From NCBI RefSeq assembly GCF_000196735.1, contig NC_014551.1, positions 2,165,001-2,229,000 on the forward strand: a stretch of DNA of 64,000 nt, read 5' to 3'. How positions within the stretch are numbered: position 1 is the stretch's first letter; each line of letters begins with the position of its first letter. This document shows, piece by piece, positions 43,653 through 52,490 of this stretch. The notes beneath the pieces were generated by a model that saw only the letters and a list, made by a program, of their open reading frames with translations, searched no databases and had not been told where the DNA came from. This DNA comes from Bacillus amyloliquefaciens DSM 7 = ATCC 23350 (GTDB lineage Bacteria; Bacillota; Bacilli; Bacillales; Bacillaceae). A program made the position numbers and the translations under genes.

Positions 43653-44066
43653 ATGGATCAAAATGAAAACGATAAACGTTATTTAGAAAGAAATGAAGAC
43701 ATCATCAGCCATGCGATGGATCATTTTTTTCAATCAGGCACCTTCTCAGAATTGATGCAGGGCTTTCAGCATCTTGTCAATTCGGCTTTCACTGAAGCAC
43801 AAGTGACGATTGACGTCAGGGAAGAGCCTGCGGGCCTCTCAGTTGACATCAGCATCCCTCAGACATTCCGTGACGGGGATATGCTGGTGGAAACGAAAGA
43901 ACGCTACCTTCACGTGACTATTCGGCATGATCATAAGCAGGCGCATTCATCCCATATGTCTTCAAGCATGACAAGAACCGTTGTCCTCCCTTATGAAGTG
44001 CGTGAAGAAGATATGGAAACATCCTGGAATGAGCAGACGCTTACCCTCTTTTTCCCTAAAAAATAA
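43653..44066 (+). CDS. ypqA: Small heat-shock-like protein YpqA
   Basis: A 137-residue protein with an HSP20/alpha-crystallin-like core: VTIDVREEPAGLSVDISIPQ, ERYLHVTIRHD and the late strands RTVVLPYEVREEDMETSWNE then LTLFFPKK. The N-terminal ~45 residues are helical (FFQSGTFSELMQGFQHLVNSAF). The A-x-x-x-n-G-V-L motif of classical sHSPs is weakened to WNEQTLTLF. Size and position fit B. subtilis ypqA. Start ATG 43653 after AAAGGCGGTGG. Ends at a perfect terminator. Confidence 0.75.
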   Translation: MDQNENDKRYLERNEDIISHAMDHFFQSGTFSELMQGFQHLVNSAFTEAQVTIDVREEPAGLSVDISIPQTFRDGDMLVETKERYLHVTIRHDHKQAHSSHMSSSMTRTVVLPYEVREEDMETSWNEQTLTLFFPKK

Positions 44067-44098
44067 GCATGAATGATATCTATCATTCATGCTTTTTA
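44063..44098. terminator. Bidirectional terminator between ypqA and yppG
   Basis: AGCATGAATGATA-TC-TATCATTCATGCT, perfect 13-bp stem followed by TTTTTATTT; A run on the left serves the minus strand. Confidence 0.93.
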
Positions 44099-44605
44099 TT
44101 TAAAGATACTGGTAAATCCTTTCACAAGCGATCCGACCTGGTTTACGGCGCTTACCATCTGCCCTGTCGTATCCATCATTTTATTAAAGTCAAACTGTCC
44201 GTTCGTCTTTTTAAACTGAGAGAGTATGCCTGAGAATTGGGAAGGCTGCTGCTGATTCGGTCTGGGAACGGGGTAAGGATTCACAAATCCCGGCGGTCCC
44301 CCGGGCATGCCTGCCTGAGGAGGAGCGAGATTATACGTCTGCTGCATTTGACCATATTCCTGATTTGGATAAAATTGCGGCGGAAACTGCCCTTGCTGAT
44401 GATACTGCTGCTGCAACGGCTGCTGCAATGGCTGCTGCAACGGCTGCTGCAATGGCTGCTGCAATGGCTGCTGCAACGGCTGCTGCAACGGCTGCTGCAA
44501 CGGCTGCTGCAACGGCTGCTGCAACGGCTGAATCTGCTGCGGATAGAAATAGCCCATTGGCTGCTGCTGGTACATATTTTGATATGGCTGCGCTCTCCAT
44601 TGCAT
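44096..44605 (-). CDS. yppG: Gln/Pro-rich YppG-family protein with PLQQ repeats
   Basis: A 169-residue low-complexity protein, probably spore-related. After [20 protein letters not shown] it has ten tandem QPLQ units (about residues 27-66), then more Pro/Gln/Tyr-rich sequence and a conserved C-terminal ~45 residues ([20 protein letters not shown] through VKGFTSIFK) that defines the YppG family. Expansion of the repeat makes it longer than I expect for B. subtilis YppG. ATG at 44605 follows TAGGGGGAA. Confidence 0.82.
   Translation of the reverse strand: MQWRAQPYQNMYQQQPMGYFYPQQIQPLQQPLQQPLQQPLQQPLQQPLQQPLQQPLQQPLQQPLQQQYHQQGQFPPQFYPNQEYGQMQQTYNLAPPQAGMPGGPPGFVNPYPVPRPNQQQPSQFSGILSQFKKTNGQFDFNKMMDTTGQMVSAVNQVGSLVKGFTSIFK
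44408..44527. repeat. 12-bp minisatellite, ten copies, inside yppG
   Basis: Ten head-to-tail copies of CTGCTGCAAYGG. Three copies have T and the rest C at the one variable position. The unit is a multiple of three, so gain or loss of copies keeps yppG in frame. Confidence 0.97.
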
Positions 44606-44748
44606 GTGACATTCCCCCTATACCTCTCACTAAGTTTTCTTCTATATATGTATGAATTCCGCCTTGGTTATGTGCTTTCGGAGAGCCTCATCTTTGTCAA
44701 ATGCTGTCGAAAGTCTTAATTTTTTAAAAACAGAAAAAAGTCGAATCG

Positions 44749-44762
44749 TTATGTTAACATAA
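44749..44762. repeat. Perfect palindrome upstream of yppF
   Basis: TTATGTTAACATAA, 14-bp perfect dyad 31 bases before the yppF start; a possible operator. Confidence 0.5.
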
Positions 44763-44793
44763 TCTCAACATACATGAGAGGGGATGCACCATT

Positions 44794-44976
44794 ATGAACG
44801 TATCATACTTAAGAAAACGTTTTGCAGAAGTGAAAAAATATGAAACAGATTGTGCAGATAAACTGATGGACTTTGCAAAGTTTCTCTATATTCAAGGCCA
44901 TCTCACGGCAACCGAATTTCGAAACAGTATGAAGGTTCTCGAAGCAAGTGGAGCAGAAAACCCGGCGTATGAATAA
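44794..44976 (+). CDS. yppF: Small conserved protein YppF
   Basis: A 60-residue protein, mostly helical (MNVSYLRKRFAEVKKYETDC, DKLMDFAKFLYIQGHLT), with an acidic C-terminus. ATG follows GAGAGGGGATG. Position between yppG and yppE, opposite strand to both, matches yppF. Function unknown. Confidence 0.78.
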   Translation: MNVSYLRKRFAEVKKYETDCADKLMDFAKFLYIQGHLTATEFRNSMKVLEASGAENPAYE

Positions 44977-44996
44977 CATACCCGCCCCCTTTATAT

Positions 44997-45032
44997 AAAA
45001 GAAGGCAGCTATTTTCAGCTGCCTTCTTTTTC
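44997..45032. terminator. Bidirectional terminator between yppF and yppE
   Basis: GAAGGCAGCT-ATTTTC-AGCTGCCTTC followed by TTTTT; the yppE stop codon lies in the loop. Confidence 0.92.
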
Positions 45033-45383
45033 AATTTCATCCCTTAGTATACGAAGCGTATATAAAACAGATTCAGTTAAATCCTTGTATCTTTTTTTAT
45101 GAATATGATGAACATATGATTGGAGCATCAGCTCTCCGAAATTTTCTGTAACGGCCTGAATTTGTGCATGATGAACGTATTTCGGACGGTTTTCCTGAAT
45201 AAACGCAAGCGCTGCTTCAGTCCAAAACGCGCAAAGCCGGTCTTTTTTTTCAACGTCAGGTTTAATGATGTCAAAAAAATCATATGAACGGCCGGTTTCT
45301 TTTCCTTCCTGATACCTACTTTCGGCTTCAAGAGCCGCCTCTATCATTTGTTCTGTCAGTTCCAATAACGACTGTGTCTGCAA
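45015..45383 (-). CDS. yppE: Small helical protein YppE
   Basis: A 122-residue all-helical protein (SLLELTEQMIEAALEAESRY, RPKYVHHAQIQAV, YVHHIHKKRYKDL) corresponding to YppE, which is known structurally as a four-helix bundle. No function is known. It follows yppD on the same strand (45 bases between). Confidence 0.82.
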   Translation of the reverse strand: MQTQSLLELTEQMIEAALEAESRYQEGKETGRSYDFFDIIKPDVEKKDRLCAFWTEAALAFIQENRPKYVHHAQIQAVTENFGELMLQSYVHHIHKKRYKDLTESVLYTLRILRDEIEKEGS

Positions 45384-45428
45384 ACGGACTCACCTCAGTA
45401 CATATCGTACCAAAGATTTCGCACAAAA

Positions 45429-45671
45429 TCAGCTAATCCGGCAGGCTCTCGGCAAATCTTTACGCCGGTCAGGCAAAAACAGATCATCAATACAAACATG
45501 AAGCTCGCGGGCCTCTTCCTCAAGGCGGGCAAGCCGTTCCTGCCTGATTTCTTCAGCTTCCGCCTGACAGGACTTAACTGCCTTGGTAAGTGTCTTTTCA
45601 GCGGCAGAAATCCGGACTTCGATATCAGAAAGCAGACGGAGAATATCGGCCTTACTCGTGTAAACAGACAT
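45429..45671 (-). CDS. yppD: Small coiled-coil protein YppD
   Basis: An 80-residue, strongly charged coiled-coil protein (LSDIEVRISAAEKTLTKAVK, EEIRQERLARLEEEARELHV). ATG at 45671 follows AAGGGAGG by 4-5 bases. Upstream of yppE in the same direction, as in B. subtilis. A longer overlapping frame in this region lacks a start signal and is not used. Function unknown. Confidence 0.78.
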   Translation of the reverse strand: MSVYTSKADILRLLSDIEVRISAAEKTLTKAVKSCQAEAEEIRQERLARLEEEARELHVCIDDLFLPDRRKDLPRACRIS

Positions 45672-45827
45672 TCATGTTCCTCCCTTTTATCACTTGCGTC
45701 TCTCCGAATATAATTCTCGTTTTTATACCGCTCTCCTCCGCACATGACAAAACTAGAAGGAGTTCGGCAAACAAACAGAGATTATCCTAAAAGGCGGACT
45801 TTTCGACAAAAAAGTGCCGCAAACTTT

Positions 45828-45857
45828 GTATGAACCGGCACGTTAATGCAAACGATA
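45828..45857 (+). promoter_or_regulatory. Possible sigma-G promoter of sspM
   Basis: GTATG (45828-45832), 18 bp, AACGATA (45851-45857): the -35 fits GHATR and the -10 matches five of seven positions of CATNHTA. An inverted repeat GTGCCG/CGGCAC (45814-45841) covers the -35. Confidence 0.5.
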
Positions 45858-45875
45858 CAGTTGAGGAGGTGCCGT

Positions 45876-45980
45876 ATGAAAACGAGACCGAAAAATGCAG
45901 GTAAACAGCAAAAAAATGAAGCAAAAACAACTGATACGCTTGATAAAAAATTAGGCGGCCCAAACCGCCCTTCCACGTAA
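45876..45980 (+). CDS. sspM: Small acid-soluble spore protein SspM
   Basis: A 34-residue minor SASP beginning MKTRPKNAGKQQKNEAK and ending KKLGGPNRPST, the SspM signature. RBS GAGGAGGTG four bases before the ATG. Followed by a perfect terminator. Expressed in the forespore in B. subtilis. Confidence 0.93.
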   Translation: MKTRPKNAGKQQKNEAKTTDTLDKKLGGPNRPST

Positions 45981-45986
45981 GACACC

Positions 45987-46023
45987 AGAGCCCGAAACCG
46001 CAGCGAACGGTTTCGGGCTTTTT
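45987..46023. terminator. Bidirectional terminator between sspM and yppC
   Basis: AGCCCGAAACCG-CAGCGAA-CGGTTTCGGGCT followed by TTTTC. Confidence 0.93.
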
Positions 46024-46985
46024 CATTTCGTCAGCCACTCTTTTACCGCGAAAAGCGCATGGAGCTCACGTCTTTTCTGTAAATACCAGTCGGTCAGTTC
46101 AAGCTGTTCCGGCATTTTCTCCTGTAAAAAAGCCCCTTTCCATAACCTTTTTTGAAACCAATCCGTTTTTTTGCCGTCTAATGAGTGGGCAACAATGGGA
46201 TAGGTTGTCCTCAGCATCGGTGATGTTCTTTTTTTGATGCCGATCATTTTCTCCATATCAAAGCGAGAGCCGGTATGAGGAACGGTATCAAGAAATCGGT
46301 AAAAAGAAGCGTGAAGATCAGGGCTGAACAAAAGACGGGCAAGCTGTTTTCCGAGCGTAATTCTTTCTTCCGTTTTTGAGAACCGTTTGACGGAAATTCC
46401 GTATAAACATCCGTCAAATGAGGGAAATATCACCGTATTAAAGTGAAACCAATCACTTAAATAAAAAGGAATCGTGCCAAAAACATTCTTTTTAAACGAA
46501 GGATTTTGTATAATAGGTGCTTGGATAGTGTTTTGTTCATTTATAATAAGAGCATACATGAGCCGTTCCGTATCTCCGTCACGCCAAAAACGGAGCCATT
46601 CTTCCTGCATAAAAGCCGAGACGCGGAAATAAGGGAGATGGCGGAAAAGAGGTTCGCCGATTTGTTTTGACCACTGGTAGACCAGAAGCTGAGGATAGGC
46701 ATCAGAAAAAATAAGCCAATTCGCCCTTTCATACGAAAGGAAAAACCAGTTTTTCTGCCTGCTGTCAAGGCCCTCCTGGTAGAGAATGCCTCTTAAATCA
46801 GTCATCGACCAGCCCGCATTGCGGGACACAAAGGATGCCAAAAGCGACCACTTGATCTCAGGGTGGCGGTCATAATATGCTTTATAGGCATTCGTCCGGG
46901 AAACGTTATCGGCATTTTTTCTTTTCGTCTCTTTTTCAATCTGGCGAAGAATGGCGGTTACGGTCTGTCGTTTATGCACGTTCAT
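46023..46985 (-). CDS. yppC: Conserved protein YppC (DUF2515)
   Basis: A 320-residue soluble protein rich in Trp, Tyr, Phe and Arg ([40 protein letters not shown]). No signal peptide, membrane segment or known catalytic motif. Divergent from recU, with 41 bases between start codons, so the two promoters must overlap. Function unknown; identified by position and size. Confidence 0.78.
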   Translation of the reverse strand: MNVHKRQTVTAILRQIEKETKRKNADNVSRTNAYKAYYDRHPEIKWSLLASFVSRNAGWSMTDLRGILYQEGLDSRQKNWFFLSYERANWLIFSDAYPQLLVYQWSKQIGEPLFRHLPYFRVSAFMQEEWLRFWRDGDTERLMYALIINEQNTIQAPIIQNPSFKKNVFGTIPFYLSDWFHFNTVIFPSFDGCLYGISVKRFSKTEERITLGKQLARLLFSPDLHASFYRFLDTVPHTGSRFDMEKMIGIKKRTSPMLRTTYPIVAHSLDGKKTDWFQKRLWKGAFLQEKMPEQLELTDWYLQKRRELHALFAVKEWLTK

Positions 46986-47026
46986 TCACTTCCGTCACTA
47001 TTAGTTTGATAAGGAGGATGGAAAAA

Positions 47027-47635
47027 GTGATTCGGTATCCGAATGGAAAAACTTTTCAGCCGAACAAAACGGTTTCATCCCAAAACAGCCAGAAACGGTC
47101 CCATTCATACAGTAATCGCGGCATGACCCTCGAAGACGACCTGAATGAAACGAATCAATATTATCTGGCTAACCAAATTGCTGTCATTCACAAAAAGCCG
47201 ACACCCGTCCAGATTGTAAACGTCCATTATCCGAAAAGAAGCGCCGCAGTTATTAAGGAAGCTTATTTTAAGCAGTCTTCGACAACCGATTACAACGGAA
47301 TTTATAAAGGGCGCTACATTGATTTTGAGGCAAAAGAAACAAAAAACAAAACGGCATTTCCCCTGCAGAATTTTCATGATCATCAGATTGAGCATATGAA
47401 GCAGGTAGTCAGGCAAGACGGCATTTGTTTTGTTATTATATCCGCTTTCGAAAAGGTTTATTTCCTCGAAGCTGACAAGCTGTTTGTCTTTTGGGAAAGA
47501 AAGGAGAACAACGGCAGAAAGTCAATTCGCAAAGACGAATTAGAAGATGCTTCCTTTCCGATTTCCCTTGGATACTCACCGAGAATTGATTATATTAGTA
47601 TTATTGAACAGCTTTATTTTTCGCAGGAACAGTAG
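47027..47635 (+). CDS. recU: Holliday junction resolvase RecU
   Basis: A 202-residue structure-specific endonuclease that resolves four-way junctions in recombination repair and chromosome segregation. Family motifs: [18 protein letters not shown] (about 34-51), the metal-binding acids in [25 protein letters not shown] (Asp, Asp, Glu-x-Lys near 85-105), and [12 protein letters not shown] start at GTG 47027, nine bases after GGAGG; the ATG at 47018 overlaps the ribosome site. It is 38 bases upstream of ponA and cotranscribed with it, as in B. subtilis. Confidence 0.95.
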   Translation: MIRYPNGKTFQPNKTVSSQNSQKRSHSYSNRGMTLEDDLNETNQYYLANQIAVIHKKPTPVQIVNVHYPKRSAAVIKEAYFKQSSTTDYNGIYKGRYIDFEAKETKNKTAFPLQNFHDHQIEHMKQVVRQDGICFVIISAFEKVYFLEADKLFVFWERKENNGRKSIRKDELEDASFPISLGYSPRIDYISIIEQLYFSQEQ

Positions 47636-47673
47636 ACTGAGCGAAAGGTTGATTAACGAAAGGTTGAGATGTT

Positions 47674-50454
47674 ATGTCAGATCAATTTAAGAGCCGTGAA
47701 GAACGCCGAAAGGCAAGGCAGACGAAAAGCCCCAAGCCTTCTTCACCGAAAAAAGGCAAGAAACAGCGTAAAGGCGGTTTATTCAAAAAGATTGTACTGT
47801 CCTTGGTTATTCTGTTTGTCCTCGGCATAGTCGGCGGAGCTGCGGCATTTGCCGTTTTAGTTTCCGGTGCGCCGTCTTTGGACGAAGCCAAGCTGAAAAC
47901 GCCTTACTCTTCAACAATTTACGATAAAAACGGCAAAGAAATCGCGGAAGTGGGCGGCGAAAAACGAACCTACGTCCCGATTAAGGATATACCCGATGTT
48001 GTGAAGGAAGCTTTTATCGCAACAGAGGACGCCCGTTTTTATAAGCACCACGGAATAGACCCGATCCGGATCGGAGGCGCCTTGGTCGCCAACTTTACGG
48101 ATGGTTTCGGTTCAGAAGGCGGAAGCACAATCACCCAGCAGGTTGTGAAAAACTCGCTTCTGACCCACCAGAAAACGATTAAACGGAAAGCTCAGGAAGT
48201 ATGGCTTTCACTGCAGCTGGAGCGCCATTATTCTAAAGATGAAATTTTAGAAATGTATTTAAACAAAATTTATTTCTCACCGCGCGCCTACGGCGTCGGT
48301 AAAGCCGCTGAAGACTTTTTCGGCGTGAAAGATTTGAGCAAGCTTACGGTTGAACAGGCAGCAACCCTTGCCGGAATGCCGCAAAGTCCGACCGGATACA
48401 ACCCGGTTAAAAATCCGAAGGCTTCTGAAAAACGCCGGAACATCGTTCTCAGCTTAATGGAAAAACAAGGATTTATCTCAAATTCTGAATACCAAAAAGC
48501 AAAGAAAGTGTCCATGAAAGATGAAGGCGTCGTCAGCCAAAAGGAATACGATAAAAAGGACACAAATAAATACAGCGCTTTTGTCGAAGAAGTTATGAAA
48601 GAAATTGAGACAAAAGAAAAGAAAGACGTCGATATTTCAACTGACGGATTAAAAATTTACACGACTCTTGATACGAAAGCACAAGATTATCTTGATCAAT
48701 TGATGAACGGCGACACAGTCGGCTTTACCCAAGGCATGCAGGGCGGCGTCACCCTCCTTGATACGACAAACGGAGAAATCCGCGCCATCGGAGCAGGACG
48801 AAACAGAACTGCCGGGGGATTTAACTACGCGACAGACACTCAACGCCAGCCAGGTTCAACGATAAAACCGATTCTTGATTACGGTCCGGTCATTGAAAAT
48901 AAAAAATGGTCGACGTATGAGCAGATTGATGACTCAGCCTATACGTACTCTGACGGCACTCCGATTCATGACTATGACAATAAATACAGACAAATGATAA
49001 CAATGCGAGAGGCTCTCTCAGACTCACGTAATATTCCTGCTCTGAAGGCATTCCAAGCAGCAGGTAAAGATAATGCCGTCGACTTCGCAAACGACTTAGG
49101 ACTAGGATTAAACAAAGACAGTGTAACAGAATCTTATTCGATCGGCGGTTTTGGAGCTGATAACCCGGGCGTTTCCCCGCTGACTATGGCTGGTGCCTAC
49201 AGCGCTTTTGGAAATAACGGAACGTACAATGAACCGCACGCGGTCACATCGATTGAATTTAATGACGGAACTAAGCTTGATTTAACACCGAAACCGAAGA
49301 GTGCTATGAGCGATTACACGGCATTCATGATTACCGATATGCTAAAAACAGTGGTGCAGTCAGGAACGGGTAAACTGGCTCAAGTACCGAACGTGGAAGT
49401 CGCCGGTAAAACGGGTACGACAAACTTTACTAAAGAGGATATTCAAAAATATAACATTGCTCCAGGCGGAGTACCGGATTCATGGTTTGTCGGCTACACC
49501 CCTCAATATACAGCGGCGGTTTGGACCGGTGTTGAGTCTGGTAACAAAGCAGGTAAAAAATCATTATCTTATGCAGACCAGCAAGTTGCAAAACGGATTT
49601 TCCAAAAGCTGATCTCCTATGTTGATGACGGTAAAGGAAGCTTCAAGCAGCCTGACAGCGTCGTGAAAGAAACAGTTGAGAAAGGCTCGAACCCCGCCGC
49701 TTTAGCCGGACCGAATACGCCGGATGATAAAAAAGTGACGGAGTACTTCGTGAAAGGAACGGAGCCTACTGCCGTTTCTAAAACGTACAAGAAAGAAAAA
49801 GCCAATAAACCGACAGGCTTGCAAGTGAAGTACGACAAAGACAAAAAATCATTAAACTTAAGCTGGGATTATGATGGTGATGCAACATTCAATGTCAAAC
49901 AATCTGTTGATGGCGGAAGCTACAGCGACATTCAAAACAGTTCGGCAAAAGAAGCCGTCGTCTCAGATGTCACCCCTGGGTCCACATACAGCTTCCAGGT
50001 GACAGCGGAAAATGATGACGGAAAGAGCGATACGGCATCAGCATCTTTCAAAGTTCCGAAAGATGAAGAAGACAATGCAGATAAAGATAAAGCGACTGAC
50101 GATGAACAGAAACCTGATGATAAGGATAAAGACAAGACCCAAACCGATGATTCAAAAACGGACGACAATCAGACGGATACGTCAGACGGATCGGATCAAA
50201 CACCTACTGATGACCCGAATAAAAATCCGGATCAATCCAATCAGGATCAAACGGATAATAACAATCCGAATCAGCCTGGTAACGGGACGGATAACAACGG
50301 ACAGCAAGATAACAGCTCTGACAATAGTTCCGATACCGGTTCAGATGGTTCAAAAAATCCTGACAGCGGCCAGAAGGATAAAAACCAAGACTCATCTTCA
50401 ACTGTCAACGGCCAGTCAAATTCGTCAACCATCCAGTCAAATACCGCTAATTAG
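47674..50454 (+). CDS. ponA: Penicillin-binding protein 1 (PBP1a/1b), class A
   Basis: A 926-residue bifunctional peptidoglycan synthase. A basic cytoplasmic tail (1-32) precedes one transmembrane helix (about 33-60). The glycosyltransferase domain (about 75-250) has EDARFYKHHG with the catalytic Glu and GGSTITQQ. The transpeptidase domain (about 340-660) has QPGSTIKP (active Ser), SDSRN and VAGKTGTTNF. A fibronectin type III domain (about 710-790) and a long Asp/Asn/Lys/Gln-rich tail follow. The tail is repetitive and slightly longer than in B. subtilis. GpsB, which controls PBP1 placement, is also in the window. Confidence 0.97.
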   Translation: MSDQFKSREERRKARQTKSPKPSSPKKGKKQRKGGLFKKIVLSLVILFVLGIVGGAAAFAVLVSGAPSLDEAKLKTPYSSTIYDKNGKEIAEVGGEKRTYVPIKDIPDVVKEAFIATEDARFYKHHGIDPIRIGGALVANFTDGFGSEGGSTITQQVVKNSLLTHQKTIKRKAQEVWLSLQLERHYSKDEILEMYLNKIYFSPRAYGVGKAAEDFFGVKDLSKLTVEQAATLAGMPQSPTGYNPVKNPKASEKRRNIVLSLMEKQGFISNSEYQKAKKVSMKDEGVVSQKEYDKKDTNKYSAFVEEVMKEIETKEKKDVDISTDGLKIYTTLDTKAQDYLDQLMNGDTVGFTQGMQGGVTLLDTTNGEIRAIGAGRNRTAGGFNYATDTQRQPGSTIKPILDYGPVIENKKWSTYEQIDDSAYTYSDGTPIHDYDNKYRQMITMREALSDSRNIPALKAFQAAGKDNAVDFANDLGLGLNKDSVTESYSIGGFGADNPGVSPLTMAGAYSAFGNNGTYNEPHAVTSIEFNDGTKLDLTPKPKSAMSDYTAFMITDMLKTVVQSGTGKLAQVPNVEVAGKTGTTNFTKEDIQKYNIAPGGVPDSWFVGYTPQYTAAVWTGVESGNKAGKKSLSYADQQVAKRIFQKLISYVDDGKGSFKQPDSVVKETVEKGSNPAALAGPNTPDDKKVTEYFVKGTEPTAVSKTYKKEKANKPTGLQVKYDKDKKSLNLSWDYDGDATFNVKQSVDGGSYSDIQNSSAKEAVVSDVTPGSTYSFQVTAENDDGKSDTASASFKVPKDEEDNADKDKATDDEQKPDDKDKDKTQTDDSKTDDNQTDTSDGSDQTPTDDPNKNPDQSNQDQTDNNNPNQPGNGTDNNGQQDNSSDNSSDTGSDGSKNPDSGQKDKNQDSSSTVNGQSNSSTIQSNTAN

Positions 50455-50460
50455 CGTGCG

Positions 50461-50494
50461 AAATCCTTCACCTCAAACAGGTGAAGGATTTTTT
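50461..50494 (+). terminator. ponA terminator
   Basis: AAATCCTTCACCT-CAAAC-AGGTGAAGGATTT then TTTC; starts six bases after the ponA stop. Confidence 0.93.
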
Positions 50495-50498
50495 CATG

Positions 50499-50532
50499 CA
50501 AAAAAACCTCCTTAAGAGAAAAGGAGGTTTTT
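50499..50532. terminator. ypoC terminator
   Basis: AAAAAACCTCCTT-AAGAGA-AAGGAGGTTTTTT; on the minus strand it ends transcripts from ypoC. Second of two back-to-back terminators. Confidence 0.9.
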
Positions 50533-51023
50533 TATAATTTGTTCATGACTTCATATTTATGATATTGCTTTTTCATCTCCGTCATTAATTCATCCAGCTG
50601 AATAAACGAGTGAAATTGAGTCGGTTTTGTTAAAATAAACGCCATTCTCTCCGCCCAATTAATCGGTTCCGCGGGAAAATGCTTTGTTTCAAGGACAGAC
50701 CAATCGAGTGATGTGACCCGCTCCCCTGCCGTCCAATGAAAAGCGGCAATCAGACAGACGATCCCTTTCAGCATGTCGTTTTGATCACATCTCGATTTCC
50801 TTGTTTGAAAAACGGGGAGCAGCGCTTCTTTCGTCTCGTTCCAAATCTGAAAAAGAAACGGAACATATTCACTCCTTTCCCTCCATGGCTGCACTTTCGG
50901 CTGGCCGCTGAAATCCATATACAGCGGATGGCGGCGCAGCACCGTTTTGATCTCGAGGTTTTCCAGATCTGTAAGACTGCGCAGGTATGTTTCATAGCCT
51001 GCCAGAATGTCAATCGCCGTCAC
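50532..51023 (-). CDS. ypoC: Conserved protein YpoC
   Basis: A 163-residue soluble, helix-rich protein with several Trp residues (WNETKEALLP, FHWTAGERVTSLDW, INWAERMAFI). No motif of known function. It overlaps the nth stop by four bases, so it is translationally coupled to nth, in a dnaD-nth-ypoC unit. Function unknown. Confidence 0.82.
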   Translation of the reverse strand: MTAIDILAGYETYLRSLTDLENLEIKTVLRRHPLYMDFSGQPKVQPWRERSEYVPFLFQIWNETKEALLPVFQTRKSRCDQNDMLKGIVCLIAAFHWTAGERVTSLDWSVLETKHFPAEPINWAERMAFILTKPTQFHSFIQLDELMTEMKKQYHKYEVMNKL

Positions 51024-51679
51024 CGTTTCACCAGTCCTTTTTTGTCACGCTTCTGCCCTTCCCTGCATAGCGAAAGCAAAGGACATTCCGCACAGCGGGG
51101 GGATTGCGCTTTACAATGATAGCGCCCGAAAAATATTAGTCTGTGATGTGTGACAGACCAATCCTCTTTCGGCACTTTTTTCATTAATGTTTTCTCTACT
51201 TCTAATACAGAGTCCTTCCAGCGGCAGATGCCAAGCCGTTTCGAGACCCGTTCCACATGAGTGTCTACTGCAATTGCAGGTACACCGAAAGCAACGGACA
51301 CGACCACATTTGCCGTTTTCCGTCCGACACCCGGCAGCTTCACAAGCTCATCTCGGTCTTTCGGCACTTCTCCGCCGTACTCTTCGATAATCATTTTGCT
51401 CAGCTTTTGAATATTCTTGGCTTTATTTCGGTACAGTCCGATTGATTTAATATCCTGCTGGAGTTCTTCCAGCGGTACGGCCAAATAATCTTCGGGCCGT
51501 TTATATTTTTGAAATAGCGTTTTTGTCACTCTGTTGACGAGAGCATCCGTACATTGCGCAGATAAAGCGACTGCCACAACCAGTTCGAAAGGATTTGAAT
51601 GGACAAGTTCACATTCTGCGTGCGGAAACATATCGCTGATTTTATCAAGACAATATTCAATCTGCTTTAAATTTAACAC
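51020..51679 (-). CDS. nth: Endonuclease III
   Basis: A 219-residue bifunctional DNA glycosylase/AP lyase removing oxidised pyrimidines. The helix-hairpin-helix is LVKLPGVGRKTANVV (about 108-122) with the catalytic Lys in GRKTA; the catalytic Asp is in AVDTHVERV (near 139). The 4Fe-4S cluster ligands are C-x6-C-x2-C-x5-C in the segment HCKAQSPRCAECPLLSLC near the C-terminus. All residues intact. Follows dnaD by 18 bases. Confidence 0.96.
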   Translation of the reverse strand: MLNLKQIEYCLDKISDMFPHAECELVHSNPFELVVAVALSAQCTDALVNRVTKTLFQKYKRPEDYLAVPLEELQQDIKSIGLYRNKAKNIQKLSKMIIEEYGGEVPKDRDELVKLPGVGRKTANVVVSVAFGVPAIAVDTHVERVSKRLGICRWKDSVLEVEKTLMKKVPKEDWSVTHHRLIFFGRYHCKAQSPRCAECPLLSLCREGQKRDKKGLVKR

Positions 51680-51697
51680 GTTTCTCTCCTTCTCATG

Positions 51698-52396
51698 TTA
51701 CTGTTCCAGCCAATTGTAAAAAGGCACCTGCCTCGTATACTCTTTTTGCGGTTCATTTTGTTTCGTTTGAACGCGCCGGAATTTTTGGCTGTGCGCCTTC
51801 GCCTGCTCAACCGTTTTGAAGCCGTTCTTTTTCCATTCAAATAAAATCCGGTCAATATAGCGAAAACTGAGCTTTCCTGATAAAACAGCTTCTTTTAACG
51901 CATGTTTAATCAAAATCGCATCATGCTGATCCTGGTCCTGCCATATGGCCAGCGTCTCACATTCAAGCGGAGACAGCGGTCTTCCGAATTCTTCTTCAAA
52001 GATGGTGTACAGGCTTTTTTGCTCTCTTTCTGACGTTCTTTCCTGCGTTTCGTTTTGTGAATGCTGAATGTAATCATACAGCTTCGCCCATAGCGGCTGC
52101 AGAGAATATTTTTCGAACTTTATGCCGTTATGATCTTCACATTCTTCAATGAACAGAAAGCCTTTTTGAATGAACATTCTCAGACAGCTTGTACATTCTT
52201 CAGCAGAAATGGACATGCCTGATTGAAGTTCAAACGGCGTCGGAAAATAAGAGCCCTTTTCCAAATGCATTTTAATCTTCAAAAGCAGGATCAATTCGGT
52301 TTCATTCAGCCCGAGCTGCCGATAATGTGTCAGCAGCAGGTTAGGGATGCTTGAAATGCCGAGTTCCTGCATATCTATAAATTGCTGTTTTTTCAT
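51698..52396 (-). CDS. dnaD: DNA replication initiation protein DnaD
   Basis: A 232-residue primosomal protein needed for helicase loading at oriC and restart sites with DnaA, DnaB and DnaI. N-terminal winged-helix domain DDBH1 (about 1-110: LLTHYRQLGLNETELILLLK, FPTPFELQSGMS), then DDBH2 (about 130-200: FEEEFGRPLSPLECETLAIW, ending YIDRILFEWKKNG, the YxxxIxxxW DNA-binding motif). Preceded by a terminator after asnS; ATG at 52396 follows AAGAGGTGT. Confidence 0.95.
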   Translation of the reverse strand: MKKQQFIDMQELGISSIPNLLLTHYRQLGLNETELILLLKIKMHLEKGSYFPTPFELQSGMSISAEECTSCLRMFIQKGFLFIEECEDHNGIKFEKYSLQPLWAKLYDYIQHSQNETQERTSEREQKSLYTIFEEEFGRPLSPLECETLAIWQDQDQHDAILIKHALKEAVLSGKLSFRYIDRILFEWKKNGFKTVEQAKAHSQKFRRVQTKQNEPQKEYTRQVPFYNWLEQ

Positions 52397-52447
52397 GCTT
52401 ACACCTCTTACTGTAAAAGGTTATCTCCGGGAGCTTTCCCCTTTACT

Positions 52448-52478
52448 TAGAAAAAGTCTCCCTTACAGGAGACTTCGT
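52448..52478 (-). terminator. asnS terminator
   Basis: AAGTCTCC-TGTAA-GGGAGACTT on the minus strand followed by TTTC. Confidence 0.82.
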
Positions 52479-52490
52479 TTTTTATAACTA

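Noticed and set aside
44408..44527. CRISPR-like tandem repeat
   Set aside because: Units are directly adjacent 12-mers with no spacers and lie inside a coding frame.
44331..44655. Long alanine-rich and leucine-rich open frames on both strands across the repeat
   Set aside because: They are other frames of the 12-bp minisatellite in yppG; only the yppG frame has a ribosome site and the family C-terminus.
45395..45745. 116-codon minus-strand frame overlapping yppD
   Set aside because: No ribosome site; yppD in the other frame has a strong RBS and the expected coiled-coil protein.
45748..45837. 29-codon plus-strand frame beginning MTKLEGVRQT
   Set aside because: No ribosome-binding site and it runs over the probable sspM promoter.
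50012..50515. Arg/Ile-rich 167-codon plus-strand frame
   Set aside because: Shadow of the repetitive Asp/Asn-rich tail of ponA in another frame.
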